Numbered from the stretch's first letter, positions 43,362 to 53,391 are shown. The stretch is 64,000 bases of DNA from Aurantiacibacter rhizosphaerae (GCF_009807005.1 NZ_WUBR01000004.1:124001-188000); one strand, 5' to 3'. The notes: generated by a model from the letters alone, not told the origin. Numbers and translations are program-made.

Positions 43362-43859
43362 TCAGGGCAATTCGAAGCCGGTCAGCTTCCAGTCCAGCCC
43401 ATCCCGCGCAAACAGCAGGATCGGCCCGGCGGTGCCATCTTCAAATGTGCCCACGGCGCGAAAATGGTCAAATCCCTCGCGCTCCACATCCCAATCGATG
43501 GATTGGCCGCGCAGCCGCTCTGGCAGCAAGCCGGCGGCAAGTGCGCCCGATGTTATCATCTTGCCAACGGCAGACGGTGTCAGCGCGCGGTCCGTTATAC
43601 GCCAGCCCACCTGCTTTGCCACCGCGCTGCCAAGCTCGTCCAGCAGGCCGCCCTGGTCGATGTTCAACCGCGTAGCCTCGCTGATCTGATCGCTGACGGA
43701 GGCGCGGAAGGCGGGGAAATCCACCCTGCGCTCCAGCTCCGCCGTGTCGCCCGCCTTTGCTGCATCGGCCAGCCCCTTCATGGCGATCCATGGGGAGGCG
43801 AAATACCAGCCGCCGACGATGGCGACGACAAGGACCAGGAGCGCGAGAAGCTTTTTCAT
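43362..43859 (-). CDS. DUF2939 membrane-anchored protein
   Basis: A 165-residue protein with one N-terminal membrane anchor (residues 3-22, KKLLALLVLVVAIVGGWYF) and a soluble DUF2939-like domain, visible as YFASPWIAMKGLADAAKAGD and DFPAFRASVSDQI. Function is unknown. The ATG at 43859 overlaps the cobT stop by one base (TGATG), so it is coupled to cobT; an in-frame TTG precedes it at 43862. Confidence 0.84.
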   Translation of the reverse strand: MKKLLALLVLVVAIVGGWYFASPWIAMKGLADAAKAGDTAELERRVDFPAFRASVSDQISEATRLNIDQGGLLDELGSAVAKQVGWRITDRALTPSAVGKMITSGALAAGLLPERLRGQSIDWDVEREGFDHFRAVGTFEDGTAGPILLFARDGLDWKLTGFELP

Positions 43860-45682
43860 CAATCGACGTCGAACAGGTCTGCAAGCTGTTCGATAATCGT
43901 GCCGCCCAGCTGCTCTGCATCCATGATCGTCACCGCCTTCTTGTAATAGCGGGTAACATCATGGCCGATGCCGATGGCGACAAGCTGTACCGGGCTGGCC
44001 TTCTCGATCCAGTCGATCACCTTGCGCAGATGCGCTTCCAGATAGCCTGCATTGTTCACGCTGAGGGTGGAATCATCCACCGGCGCGCCGTCTGAAATCA
44101 CCATCAGGATGCGGCGGTCTTCCGGGCGGGCCAGCAGGCGTTCGTGCGCCCACAGCAATGCCTCTCCGTCGATATTTTCTTTCAGCAGGCCTTCGCGCAT
44201 CATCAGGCCGAGGGAGCGGCGCGCGCGGCGCATCGGCTCATCCGCCTTCTTGTAGATGATATGGCGCAGATCGTTCAGGCGGCCCGGCTGATCCGGGCGG
44301 CCATCGCTCAGCCATTTTTCGCGGCTCTGCCCGCCTTTCCACGCGCGGGTGGTGAAGCCCAGCACCTCCACCTTCACGCCGCAACGTTCCAGCGTGCGGG
44401 CAAGGATATCGGCGCTGATCGCGGCGATGGAAATGGGGCGTCCGCGCATGGAGCCGGAATTGTCGATCAGCAGGGTGACGACGGTGTCCTTGAACTCCTG
44501 CTCCTGCTCCTGCTTGTAACTGAGCGAATGGCCTGGGCTGACCACCACGCGCGCCAGACGGGCGGCATCCAGCAAGCCTTCTTCCTGATCGAAATCCCAG
44601 CTGCGGTTCTGCTGCGCCATCAGGCGGCGTTGCAGGCGGTTGGCAAGGCGGGTGGTAACTCCGCCAAGGCCTGCCAGCTGGCTGTCCAGATAGGCGCGCA
44701 GCCTGTCCAATTCCTCAAAATCGCACAGCTCCGTTGCCTCGACAACTTCATCGAAACTGTTCGTATAGGCCTGATAATCAAAGCTGTCGGGCAAGTCCTG
44801 CCACGGCGCGTTGCGGCGCTGGGGTAGTTGCATTTCTTCGCCGTCATCGCCTGGATCGCCTTCGGTAAGCTCGTCCTCACCGGGGGTCTGTTCGCCCTCG
44901 TCGCCTTCGCTTTCCTCGCCCTCTGCCCCCTCTGCGCGGGCTTCGGGCTGGTCGGACTGATCGGCGCCGTCCTGATCCTGATTGTCGTCCTGCGTTTCGT
45001 CCTGACCCTCTTCGGAATCCTCGTCATCGTCGAGGCCGTCGGTATTCTCCGGCTCCATCGGCACCATGTCGAGGTGGCGCAGCATGTCGAGGCCCAGCTT
45101 CTGAAAACCGTTCTGATCGTGCAGCAGATCGCGCAATTGCTCAAAATCGTCGCCCGTGCGGCTTTCCACGAATTCGCGCACCATCTCCACCCCTTCACGC
45201 GCGGCGGCGGGGATCGGCTGGCCGGTCAATTGCTCTCGCAACATCAGGCCAAGCGCGGTGTGCAAGGGCACATCTTCCGCACTCGTGGCGCTGGCGATGG
45301 GATCGCCTGCCAGACGCCTGTCGTGCATCGCTTCCATATTGGTGCGCATGCCCGAATATTCGCTCTCGCCAATCGCCTCGTACCGGACGCGCTCGATCGT
45401 GTCATAACAGGCACGGGCATCCGCATCCTCAGGCCGCATTTTCGCATGCAGGGCGCCGTCGTGATGGCGCAGCCGCAGGGCAAAGCTATCGGCAAAGCCG
45501 CGCGCCTCACGCGCCTGTTCAGGTGTGACATCGCGGCCCGGCATGGGCACGCGGGCGCTCTTGCCCTGCTGCGAAGGCTGATCGGCAGTCCAGCCGATCT
45601 CTACCTCAGGCTCATGCGCGATGGCACGCGCCGCACCGGTCAGCGCGACTTTAAAACGGTCGAGTGGGGATTCGTCAGACAT
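43859..45682 (-). CDS. cobT: CobT-like cobaltochelatase subunit
   Basis: CobT is the vWA-domain partner of the AAA+ protein CobS; together they help CobN insert cobalt into hydrogenobyrinate diamide in aerobic B12 synthesis. The 607-residue protein has an N-terminal domain (about 1-200), a long acidic linker (about 205-275, runs of Asp, Glu, Gln), and a C-terminal vWA domain with MIDAS motif [10 protein letters not shown] near 415. The late segment [15 protein letters not shown] is typical. No cobN, cobS or other cobalamin gene is adjacent. Many alphaproteobacteria without the full pathway keep CobS/CobT, so the true role may differ. Confidence 0.9.
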   Translation of the reverse strand: MSDESPLDRFKVALTGAARAIAHEPEVEIGWTADQPSQQGKSARVPMPGRDVTPEQAREARGFADSFALRLRHHDGALHAKMRPEDADARACYDTIERVRYEAIGESEYSGMRTNMEAMHDRRLAGDPIASATSAEDVPLHTALGLMLREQLTGQPIPAAAREGVEMVREFVESRTGDDFEQLRDLLHDQNGFQKLGLDMLRHLDMVPMEPENTDGLDDDEDSEEGQDETQDDNQDQDGADQSDQPEARAEGAEGEESEGDEGEQTPGEDELTEGDPGDDGEEMQLPQRRNAPWQDLPDSFDYQAYTNSFDEVVEATELCDFEELDRLRAYLDSQLAGLGGVTTRLANRLQRRLMAQQNRSWDFDQEEGLLDAARLARVVVSPGHSLSYKQEQEQEFKDTVVTLLIDNSGSMRGRPISIAAISADILARTLERCGVKVEVLGFTTRAWKGGQSREKWLSDGRPDQPGRLNDLRHIIYKKADEPMRRARRSLGLMMREGLLKENIDGEALLWAHERLLARPEDRRILMVISDGAPVDDSTLSVNNAGYLEAHLRKVIDWIEKASPVQLVAIGIGHDVTRYYKKAVTIMDAEQLGGTIIEQLADLFDVD

Positions 45683-45748
45683 CAGTGAAGCTCTTTCAAG
45701 CGCGCTGCCTAGAGATAGAGCCGCACCATGCGCAAGGGTCTATAGCTT

Positions 45749-46468
45749 CTAAAGCACGGCCCCTGCACCAAAGACGCTGATCAGCAGCGGATCGTTGGTG
45801 GCTTGCGGATTGCGGCGAATGGCCGATTCCTCAAATCCCATCTCCGTCCAGATGGCATTGTCCACCTGCCCGGCAAGATTACGCGCCACGCCGCCCACGT
45901 CGATGCCTGTCAGCCCGGTCAGCAATTCCGCCACCAGCGGCTCATTGGCAAGGCGCATTGCATCGCCCAGTTCGGGCACCATCGCATCCACCAGTGTTAC
46001 GCCCAGGTCATTGCGCAGGAAGGACGTGGCAGCAGTCGGCCCGCCGTTCACGAGCGCAATGGCGTTCTGGATGCCGATCACGCGCACGGCATCCGCCACG
46101 ATGGGCGCGGCGCGCTCTGCCCCTTCGATGGCGATATCGGCAAATGCACCTTCCAGACGGTTCTTGAACAGGGTGGAGGTGAGGATGCTGGCGACGACAC
46201 CGCCGCGCGATCCGATGAGGTTGGAGAGGCCCAGCGATGCAACCTGCTCATCCCAATAACCACCCGGCGCCGTCAGCCGGGCAAAGGCGCGCTCGCTTGA
46301 AATATAGAGCAGGCGGCGGATCGCATCGGTCAGGCTGAAACCGCCGAAACTCTGGCAAGCGGGCAGCAACAATGCGCTGGATGCCAGCGCGCCGCCCATA
46401 AAGGCGCGGCGGCCCATAATGCCGGAAGAGGTGCCGGATTTGGCGGAAAGATTGGTCAATTCGGTCAT
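45749..46468 (-). CDS. DUF4197 lipoprotein with Tat-like signal
   Basis: A 239-residue exported protein. The N-terminus carries GRRAFMGGALASSALLLPAC, which combines a twin-arginine (RR-x-F) pattern with a lipobox-like LPAC. The body is the helical DUF4197 domain, with DAIRRLLYISSERAFARLTAPGGYW at its start and NDPLLISVFGAG at the end. Function is unknown. The start at 46468 has AAGGAG twelve bases upstream; the frame extends to 46531. It is divergent from priA and the open frames overlap only if the longer start is used. Confidence 0.85.
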   Translation of the reverse strand: MTELTNLSAKSGTSSGIMGRRAFMGGALASSALLLPACQSFGGFSLTDAIRRLLYISSERAFARLTAPGGYWDEQVASLGLSNLIGSRGGVVASILTSTLFKNRLEGAFADIAIEGAERAAPIVADAVRVIGIQNAIALVNGGPTAATSFLRNDLGVTLVDAMVPELGDAMRLANEPLVAELLTGLTGIDVGGVARNLAGQVDNAIWTEMGFEESAIRRNPQATNDPLLISVFGAGAVL

Positions 46469-46521
46469 AAGGCAACTCATCTCCTTGCAGGCAGGGTAAT
46501 GCCCGCCCCATATGGCTGACA

Positions 46522-48693
46522 ATGCCTGCATCCCGCGTCCGCCTCCTGGTCATGAATGCCGCGCTCGGTCCGCTCGATTACCGGGTGCCTGAGGGCATGG
46601 ATGTCGAACATGGATCGGTCGTGGTCGCTCCGCTGGGGCCGCGTCAGGTCACAGGTATAGTCTGGGAAGATGAACGCCTGCCAACCGATCCGGTGCCCGA
46701 GAACAAGCTGCGTCCTCTTCTGGGCGTGCTGGAGGTCCCGCCGGTTCGGGCAGAACTGCGGCGGCTGATCGAATGGACGGCGGAATATTACGTCGCCCCG
46801 CTCGCCGCCGTGGCGCGCATGGTGATCGCCAGCGGCGGCGCGCTGCGCGGTCCTGCCACCATGACGGAATACCGGCTGACCGGCGGCGCGCCCGAACGCA
46901 TGACGCCGCAACGCCAACAGGCGATAGAGGCGCTGGAGGGTGAGCAGGCCACGATCCGTGAGCTATCGGGCCTCGCTGGGGTATCCGAAGCCGTGCTGCG
47001 CGGGCTGGTGAACCAGGGCGTGCTGGAACCTGTCGAGGTGGATGTCGACCGCCCCTACCCACGCGCGCATGCCGACTATCATCAGCCCGATTTATCCGCT
47101 GACCAACGCGAGGTTTCTGACCGGCTGGTGGAGGCCGTGCAAGCCAGGAAATTCGCGCCCATCCTGCTGGATGGCGTGACAGGCTCCGGCAAAACGGAGA
47201 CCTATTTCGAAGCCATCGCGGCGGCCATCGCGGCAGACCGGCAGGTGCTGGTGATGCTGCCTGAGATCGCGCTGACGGAAAACTTTCTCAGCCGGTTCGA
47301 GGCGCGCTTCGGCGCTGCGCCAGTCGTGTGGCATTCCTCGCTGAAATCCACCGAACGCCGCCGCGCGTGGCGCGCCATCGCCAGCGGGGAAGCGCAGGTG
47401 GTGGTGGGCGCGCGCTCTGCCCTGTTCCTGCCTTACGCCAACCTCGGCCTGATCGTGGTGGACGAGGCGCATGAGATCAGTTTCAAGCAGGACGAAGGCG
47501 TGCGCTACAATGCCCGCGACGTGGCCGTGATGCGCGCGCGGTTCGAGAAGATGCCCGTCATCCTCGCCAGCGCCACGCCCGCGCTGGAAAGCCTGCACAT
47601 GGCCGATACCGGCATCTACGAGAAACTGGTGCTGCCCAGCCGTTTCGGCGGCGCGCAATTGCCCGATATCCAGCTGGTGGACCTGACGGAGGAAAAGCCT
47701 GGCAGCGGCGCGTGGATTTCCCCGCCATTGCGCCGCGCGCTGTTCGACAGGCTGGAAAAGGGCGAGCAATCGCTGCTGTTCCTCAACCGCCGCGGCTATG
47801 CCCCGCTGACGTTGTGCCGCCATTGCGGGTTTCGCTTCCAGTGCCCCAATTGCAGTGCCTGGCTGGTGGAGCATCGCCTTTCGAAGCGCCTCGCCTGTCA
47901 CCATTGCGGGCATGAAACGCAGCCGCCAGAAACATGCCCCGATTGCGGCGAGCCCGATTGCCTTGTCGCTTGCGGCCCCGGTGTAGAGCGGATTGCGGAC
48001 GAAGTCGCCGAGATGCTGCCCGATGCGCGCGTTGCCGTGGTCACCTCCGATACGCTCAACAGTCCTGAAAAAGCCGCCGAATTCGTCGCCATGGCGGAGG
48101 CCAAGGCTATAGACGTGATTGTTGGCACGCAGCTTGTTACCAAGGGCTTCCATTTCCCTGAACTGACCCTTGTGGGCGTGATCGATGCCGACCTCGGCCT
48201 GGAAGGCGGCGATCTTCGCGCGGCGGAACGGACATATCAGCAGGTGGCGCAGGTGGCCGGGCGTGCCGGGCGCGGCGCGAAGCCGGGCGAAGTGCTGATC
48301 CAGACGCGCCACCCCGAAGCTCCGGTGATCGCCGCGCTGGAAGCTGGCGACCGCGATGCCTTTTACGAGGCTGAAACCGAGGCACGTCGCTATGCCGGGG
48401 CACCCCCGTTCGGGAGATGGGCCGCCATCATCATCTCAAGCGAGGATGAGCGAGAGGCGCGCGAGGCTGCCAACCGCCTTGGCGATACGCGCCCTCACCT
48501 TGATGATGTGCAGGTGCTTGGCCCTGCGCCTGCGCCACTGGCGTTGCTGCGAAACCGCTATCGCTTTCGCCTGTTGCTTAATGCCAGAAGGAGCGCGGAT
48601 CTGCAGCAGGTGATCCGCCACTGGCTGTCCGGCATTGATCACCCGCCAGGCGTGCGCATTGGCGTGGATATCGATCCTTACAGTTTCGTTTGA
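46522..48693 (+). CDS. priA: Primosomal protein N' (PriA helicase)
   Basis: Restarts stalled replication forks. The 723-residue helicase starts with a DNA-binding domain (RVRLLVMNAALGPLDYRVPEG). Walker A is GVTGSGKTETY, and the DEAH box is VVDEAHE. Eight cysteines between about 425 and 480 (CRHCGF, CPNC, CHHCG, CPDCG, and neighbours) form the zinc-binding insertion, and the later motif QVAGRAGRG is motif VI. Length and order are normal. Confidence 0.97.
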   Translation: MPASRVRLLVMNAALGPLDYRVPEGMDVEHGSVVVAPLGPRQVTGIVWEDERLPTDPVPENKLRPLLGVLEVPPVRAELRRLIEWTAEYYVAPLAAVARMVIASGGALRGPATMTEYRLTGGAPERMTPQRQQAIEALEGEQATIRELSGLAGVSEAVLRGLVNQGVLEPVEVDVDRPYPRAHADYHQPDLSADQREVSDRLVEAVQARKFAPILLDGVTGSGKTETYFEAIAAAIAADRQVLVMLPEIALTENFLSRFEARFGAAPVVWHSSLKSTERRRAWRAIASGEAQVVVGARSALFLPYANLGLIVVDEAHEISFKQDEGVRYNARDVAVMRARFEKMPVILASATPALESLHMADTGIYEKLVLPSRFGGAQLPDIQLVDLTEEKPGSGAWISPPLRRALFDRLEKGEQSLLFLNRRGYAPLTLCRHCGFRFQCPNCSAWLVEHRLSKRLACHHCGHETQPPETCPDCGEPDCLVACGPGVERIADEVAEMLPDARVAVVTSDTLNSPEKAAEFVAMAEAKAIDVIVGTQLVTKGFHFPELTLVGVIDADLGLEGGDLRAAERTYQQVAQVAGRAGRGAKPGEVLIQTRHPEAPVIAALEAGDRDAFYEAETEARRYAGAPPFGRWAAIIISSEDEREAREAANRLGDTRPHLDDVQVLGPAPAPLALLRNRYRFRLLLNARRSADLQQVIRHWLSGIDHPPGVRIGVDIDPYSFV

Positions 48694-48748
48694 TGCGTAA
48701 AGTTGCCGCCAACCGTCAGCCCCAAAACCCACGCGAAACGGCGCGAAC

Positions 48749-48777
48749 TTGATTTTTTAAGCATTTCTGGCTATAAG
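48749..48777 (+). promoter_or_regulatory. Putative sigma-70-type promoter of the LOV kinase gene
   Basis: TTGATT (48749-48754) and TATAAG (48772-48777) are separated by exactly 17 bases and lie about 50 bases before the LOV kinase start, in an AT-rich stretch unusual for this genome. This is the clearest housekeeping-like promoter pattern seen in the window. Confidence 0.5.
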
Positions 48778-48825
48778 TAAAATTTCAACGAAATCAATAA
48801 TTTAAGAAGAACGCGGGACGACGAA

Positions 48826-49860
48826 ATGTTTGATCCGGAGAATCCTCCGCCTATTCCCAAAGGATTTTCTCGGGAGACGATGGAAGATCTCCCTTTTGCA
48901 CTGGTGATTGCCGATGCGCAACTGCCGGACATGCCGCTGATCTATGTGAACAGCGCCTTCGAACGCGTTACGGGCCATTACGGCAAGAACGTGATCGGGC
49001 GCAATTGCCGCTTTCTTCAGGGTGAGAATACGGACGATGCTGACCGTACTGCCATTCGCGAAGCCTTGAGCCGGGGTGAGGAGCTGACGATCGATATTGT
49101 GAACTATCGCGCCACTGGCGAGGAGTTCATCAATCGCTTGCTGCTGTCACCCTTACGGCAGGATGGAGAGGTCACGCATTTCCTCGGCATCCAGTCGGAA
49201 CAGCCCAAGGACAAGGCCTTTGCAGAGCGCGCCGCCAGGCTGGATGAGCAACTGCGCGAGGTTCAGCACCGTGTGAAAAACCACCTCTCGCTGCTGCTGT
49301 CGCTGATCCGGATGGAATCGAAAAAGGGCGAGAACACCAAATCTTCGCTGGATGTGCTGGCCAACCGGGTTGAGGCGCTGAACCTGCTTTATGACGAATT
49401 CTCTCGTCCCGACCAGACTGAGAACAATTCGGTGGCGCTGGGCGCCTATATCTCCCGCGTCTGCAGCGCGCTCAACATGCTGGACGGGCATCGCGAAGTG
49501 CGCATGAACCTGGAGATGGACGAATTTCGCGCCACGGTGGATTCCGCCTCGCAGATGGGTCTGCTGGTTTCCGAACTGCTTACCAATGCCTTGCAGCACG
49601 CGTTCGAATTGGAGCATGAAGGCATGGTGGATGTTCGACTGTGGAATTCGGACGCGGACGATGCGATCTGCCTTCAAGTGTCTGACAATGGCCTGGGCAT
49701 TCCGCAGGAAATAGATTGGCCCAATGATGGCAGTCTTGGTGCCCGGATCGTGCGTGAGCTGGTAAAGCGGCTGTCTGGTGAACTGAGCGTGGAAACCGGC
49801 CAAACCGGGACCACGGTAACGATCACCTTTCCCAAGAGCGCGTTGTCCACCAGCGGTTGA
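48826..49860 (+). CDS. Blue-light LOV histidine kinase (EL346-like)
   Basis: A 344-residue soluble sensor kinase. The LOV (PAS) domain spans about 18-125 and contains GRNCRFLQG with Cys61, the residue that forms a flavin adduct under blue light. The kinase core is of the HisKA_2/HWE type: VQHRVKNHLSLL with phosphoacceptor His148, N-box LLVSELLTNALQHAF (Asn254) and G-box SDNGLGIP (near 287). All catalytic parts look intact. Size and layout match EL346 of Erythrobacter litoralis. HWE kinases often feed PhyR-type general-stress regulators, but no response regulator lies nearby, so the partner must be encoded elsewhere. Confidence 0.93.
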   Translation: MFDPENPPPIPKGFSRETMEDLPFALVIADAQLPDMPLIYVNSAFERVTGHYGKNVIGRNCRFLQGENTDDADRTAIREALSRGEELTIDIVNYRATGEEFINRLLLSPLRQDGEVTHFLGIQSEQPKDKAFAERAARLDEQLREVQHRVKNHLSLLLSLIRMESKKGENTKSSLDVLANRVEALNLLYDEFSRPDQTENNSVALGAYISRVCSALNMLDGHREVRMNLEMDEFRATVDSASQMGLLVSELLTNALQHAFELEHEGMVDVRLWNSDADDAICLQVSDNGLGIPQEIDWPNDGSLGARIVRELVKRLSGELSVETGQTGTTVTITFPKSALSTSG

Positions 49861-50043
49861 TCACAACGGCAGAAACCTTTGCAAAAAGTTCGCGATTTTG
49901 CTCATTCTTGTACGTTAATTTCATTTGAAACGAAGGTTTTGTAACGAAACTAATCACTCGGCTGATCGTGCAAAACCAACCATTTACCGTATTGAGTTGA
50001 GGGGCTTAGTCCCTTACGTTCCCGGTCTGGACTGGAGAAAAAC

Positions 50044-51669
50044 ATGATGAAACGCGCACTTGCCGCACTTGCTGCGACAACTTCCCTTGCCTTGGCTCCC
50101 GCTGCCTTCGCCGCCGATTGGTTCCGGGCAGAGACAGAACACTTCATCGTCTATGCCGAGGATGATCAGGACGACACGGTAGAATTCGCCCAGGATCTTG
50201 AGCGGCTGGACGAGGTGCTGAGCCTTTTCACCGGGGTCAAGACCGATGCAGAGCCCTTGCCTGAATCTTCCAAGGTCACGGTTTTCCGCTTTGGCGAGAC
50301 GTCGGATATGTCGGTTCTGCTGGCAGGCAATCGCAACACCGGCGTTGGCGGCTTCTTCATCGGCCGCGCCAACGGTTCGGTCGCCTTCGTACCGCGCCAG
50401 CGCAACAAGCGCCGCGACCGCAGCCTGCGCAACGCGATTGACGAGGACATGATGCTGGATCCCAAGGCCACGCTGTTCCACGAATACGTGCACTACTTCA
50501 TGTTCCAGCACGCCGATGCGCCCTACCCGCTGTGGTATAGCGAAGGCTTTGCAGAGCTTTTCTCCAACCTGGAATTCAACGAGGACGATTTCGTCATCGG
50601 TGACGTGCCGACATGGCGCAGTGCCTCGCTGACGACGATCCCGATCGACCTTGAGAAGACCTTCGATCCCCCGGCACGCGGTGATCGAACCACGGTGGGC
50701 CGCACCTATGCGCACGGCTGGTTGATCGCCAGCCACCTGAACCTGAACCCGGAACGCCGCGGCCAGATGAGCGAATACATGGTCGCCATCGGCGAAGGCT
50801 TGTCCCCGATGGAAGCTGCGGAGCGTGCCTTTGGCGATCTCGACGTGCTGCATGACGAGCTGGAAGAATTCCGCCGCGGCGCGGCCCGCACCCTGCGCGT
50901 GCCCTACGCCGTGAATGCAGAGCCTGAGGTAGAAGTGCGCAAGCTGAACGAAGCGCAGGCTGCCCGCATGGAAACGATGATCAAGTCCAAGCGCGGCGTG
51001 GACGAGGACCGGGCAGAGCGCGTGGTTCGTGAAGCGCGCAAGCTGGTGGCGCAATATCCGCAAAGCCCCGAAGTCCTGCTGACAGCGACGGAGGCTGAGT
51101 TCGACGCCCGCAATTATAACGAGGCCGAACGCCTTGCTTCGCAATTGCTGGCGCTGGACCCGCAATCCACGGAAGCGGCCAATTTCTACGCCGCAGTCGC
51201 GCTGCGCCGTTCTTTCGAGGATCCTTCACAGCTGGCAGAGGCGCGCAGCCGGTTTGCCGCTGCAAACAAGCTGGAAACCGATCACGCCTTTCCGCTCTAT
51301 GGCTATTACCTGACGTACCTGTTTGACGAGAGCCAGCCGATCCCCGACCAGGCGAAAATCGCCCTGGAAGCGGCCTTCAGCTATGCCCCGTTTGACATCA
51401 ATGTTCGCCAGGCGCTGATCCACATGCTGCTGAAGGAAGATCGCGCGAACGAGGCACGCATCGTGGGCGCATCCTTCCTCAATGATAATTCCGGCTATTC
51501 CTGCATGCTTCGCAAGAAGTTCGATGAATATTCCGCCGGTGACAAGGAGCCGCTTCTCGAAGAAGTGCGTCCTGATCATCCGGGCGATTACATGGACGAA
51601 GCCGCGCAAGAGGCACGTCAGAAAGAAACCGAGGCCGAGATCGAAAAGTACGGCTGCGAAACCGACTGA
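50044..51669 (+). CDS. Periplasmic HExxH metalloprotease-like protein with TPR
   Basis: A 541-residue secreted protein. Residues 1-24 are a signal peptide (ALAATTSLALAPAAFAADW). The N-terminal half (about 25-250) resembles DUF1570-type gluzincin domains: HEYVHYF supplies His146, Glu147 and His150, and YSEGFAELF after it offers a third ligand Glu. Residues 300-540 carry TPR-like helical pairs (EVLLTATEAEFDARNYNEAERLA). It probably acts in the periplasm on proteins; no substrate is known. An AT-rich gap of 183 bases precedes it, and it sits between the LOV kinase and the photolyase on the same strand. Confidence 0.82.
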   Translation: MMKRALAALAATTSLALAPAAFAADWFRAETEHFIVYAEDDQDDTVEFAQDLERLDEVLSLFTGVKTDAEPLPESSKVTVFRFGETSDMSVLLAGNRNTGVGGFFIGRANGSVAFVPRQRNKRRDRSLRNAIDEDMMLDPKATLFHEYVHYFMFQHADAPYPLWYSEGFAELFSNLEFNEDDFVIGDVPTWRSASLTTIPIDLEKTFDPPARGDRTTVGRTYAHGWLIASHLNLNPERRGQMSEYMVAIGEGLSPMEAAERAFGDLDVLHDELEEFRRGAARTLRVPYAVNAEPEVEVRKLNEAQAARMETMIKSKRGVDEDRAERVVREARKLVAQYPQSPEVLLTATEAEFDARNYNEAERLASQLLALDPQSTEAANFYAAVALRRSFEDPSQLAEARSRFAAANKLETDHAFPLYGYYLTYLFDESQPIPDQAKIALEAAFSYAPFDINVRQALIHMLLKEDRANEARIVGASFLNDNSGYSCMLRKKFDEYSAGDKEPLLEEVRPDHPGDYMDEAAQEARQKETEAEIEKYGCETD

Positions 51670-51807
51670 CGCTGAAACTCTGATCGTTTAAGAAAGAGCA
51701 TCGAATGCGGCTTGGGCTGCGTTCGGTGCTCTTCTTGTTTGGGTCGAAGATGCACGGGCTTTGGTCCAATGTCTGGCACCAGTCCCGCGGGCCAGCGTTG
51801 CCAACGC

Positions 51808-53391
51808 ATGGCATCACCCGAAACATCCACGCCCGATGGCCCCGTACTCGTTCCCATTCTGGGGGATCAGCTCACCCGCGACTTGGCTTCGATCAGGGGC
51901 CGGACAAAGGATGATACCGTCATCCTGATGATGGAGGTGTGGGACGAGGCAACCTACGTCAAACATCACAAGCAGAAGATCGTGCTGATCTTTTCCGCCA
52001 TGCGCCACTTCGCCGCAGAGCTGCGCGATGCGGGCTGGACGGTGGATTACGTGACGCTGGACGATGAGGATAATTCCGGCAGCTTCACCGGAGAGATTGC
52101 CCGCGCCACCAGCCGCCACGATCCGCGCGCCATCCACGTGGTGGAAGCCGGCGAATGGCGCGTGCAGCAGGCTATCGAGGAATGGCCGGACAAGTTCGAT
52201 TGCGAAGTGGAAATTCTGCCCGATGATCGCTTTGTCGCCAGCATCGCGGAGTTTCGCGAATGGGCAGAGGGCCGCGATGCGCTGCGCATGGAGTATTTCT
52301 ACCGCGAGATGCGCCGCAAGACCGGGCTGCTGATGGATGGTGACAAGCCGGAGGGCGGGCAGTGGAACCTGGACAAGCAGAACCGCGAATCTCCCGATGA
52401 CGAGATGGACGCGCCAGAACGCCCGAAGTTTGAACCGGACGAAACGACGCGCGACGTCATCGAACTGGTGCAAAGCCGCTTTGCCGATCATTTCGGATCG
52501 CTGGACAATTTCGCCTGGCCCGTGACCCGCGACGAGGCGGAAGAGGCCGCCGATGCCTTCTTCGAAGAGCGGATAGAGAATTTCGGCCCCTATCAGGATG
52601 CGATGGTGCACGGGGAGGATGATCTCTATCATTCGATGTTGTCCACCAGCATCAATCTGGGGCTGCTCGATCCGCTGGAGCTGTGCCAGCGCGCGGAAGC
52701 ATCGTACCGCGATGGTAAGGCGCCGCTAAACAGCGTGGAAGGCTTCATTCGCCAGCTGATCGGCTGGCGCGAATATGTGCGCGGGTTCTACTGGTATCAG
52801 ATGCCCGGCCTGCAGAGTAACAATGCACTGAACGCGCAGCGCGGTCTGCCGGAATTTTACTGGACCGGCGAAACGGACATGCGCTGCCTTGCCGATTGCG
52901 TTCGCTCCACCCGCGATAATGCCCATGCCCATCATATCCAGCGGCTGATGGTGCTGGGCAATTTTGCCCTGCTCGCCGGCATCAATCCCCGAGAGGTGCA
53001 GGACTGGTATCTGGTGGTGTATGCCGACGCCTATGAATGGGTGGAATTGCCCAATGTGGCGGCGATGATCCTTTATGCCGATGGCGGAAATCTGGCGTCG
53101 AAGCCCTATGCCGCCAGCGGGAATTACATCAACAAGATGTCCGATTATTGCAAGGAATGCCGATACTCTCCATCAAAGAAGACAGGCGAAGCCGCCTGCC
53201 CGTTCAACCCGCTGTACTGGCATTTCATGCACCGGCACCGCGATCGGCTGGAAAGCAACCATCGTATCGGGCGGATCTATTCGACATGGGACAGGATGGG
53301 AGAGGACAAGCAACAGGAGTATCTGGATAGCGCAGAGGCTTTCCTCGACACTCTCGAACCTGCAGGCAGAGGCTGGGCGCGCAATGACTGA
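51808..53391 (+). CDS. Cryptochrome/photolyase-related FeS-BCP protein (PhrB-type)
   Basis: A 527-residue flavoprotein of the FeS-BCP group, prokaryotic (6-4) photolyases. Cysteines C360 (MRC), C448, C451 (YCKEC) and C464 (EAACPFN) are spaced 88, 3 and 13 residues, the same spacing as the four 4Fe-4S ligands (350, 438, 441, 454) of Agrobacterium PhrB. The C-terminal FAD region (NPREVQDWYLVVYADAYEW, GNYINKMS) fits. Repair of UV (6-4) lesions under light is the likely role. The start is uncertain: ATG 51808 is chosen, with ATG 51769 also possible, and no good ribosome site seen. Confidence 0.92.
   Translation: MASPETSTPDGPVLVPILGDQLTRDLASIRGRTKDDTVILMMEVWDEATYVKHHKQKIVLIFSAMRHFAAELRDAGWTVDYVTLDDEDNSGSFTGEIARATSRHDPRAIHVVEAGEWRVQQAIEEWPDKFDCEVEILPDDRFVASIAEFREWAEGRDALRMEYFYREMRRKTGLLMDGDKPEGGQWNLDKQNRESPDDEMDAPERPKFEPDETTRDVIELVQSRFADHFGSLDNFAWPVTRDEAEEAADAFFEERIENFGPYQDAMVHGEDDLYHSMLSTSINLGLLDPLELCQRAEASYRDGKAPLNSVEGFIRQLIGWREYVRGFYWYQMPGLQSNNALNAQRGLPEFYWTGETDMRCLADCVRSTRDNAHAHHIQRLMVLGNFALLAGINPREVQDWYLVVYADAYEWVELPNVAAMILYADGGNLASKPYAASGNYINKMSDYCKECRYSPSKKTGEAACPFNPLYWHFMHRHRDRLESNHRIGRIYSTWDRMGEDKQQEYLDSAEAFLDTLEPAGRGWARND

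Noticed and set aside
44828-45688. 286-residue membrane-protein-like plus-strand open frame
   Set aside because: It is antisense to cobT; its hydrophobic start mirrors the Asp/Glu-rich linker of CobT.
47092-48312. 406-residue minus-strand open frame
   Set aside because: It is antisense to priA, whose helicase motifs are intact.
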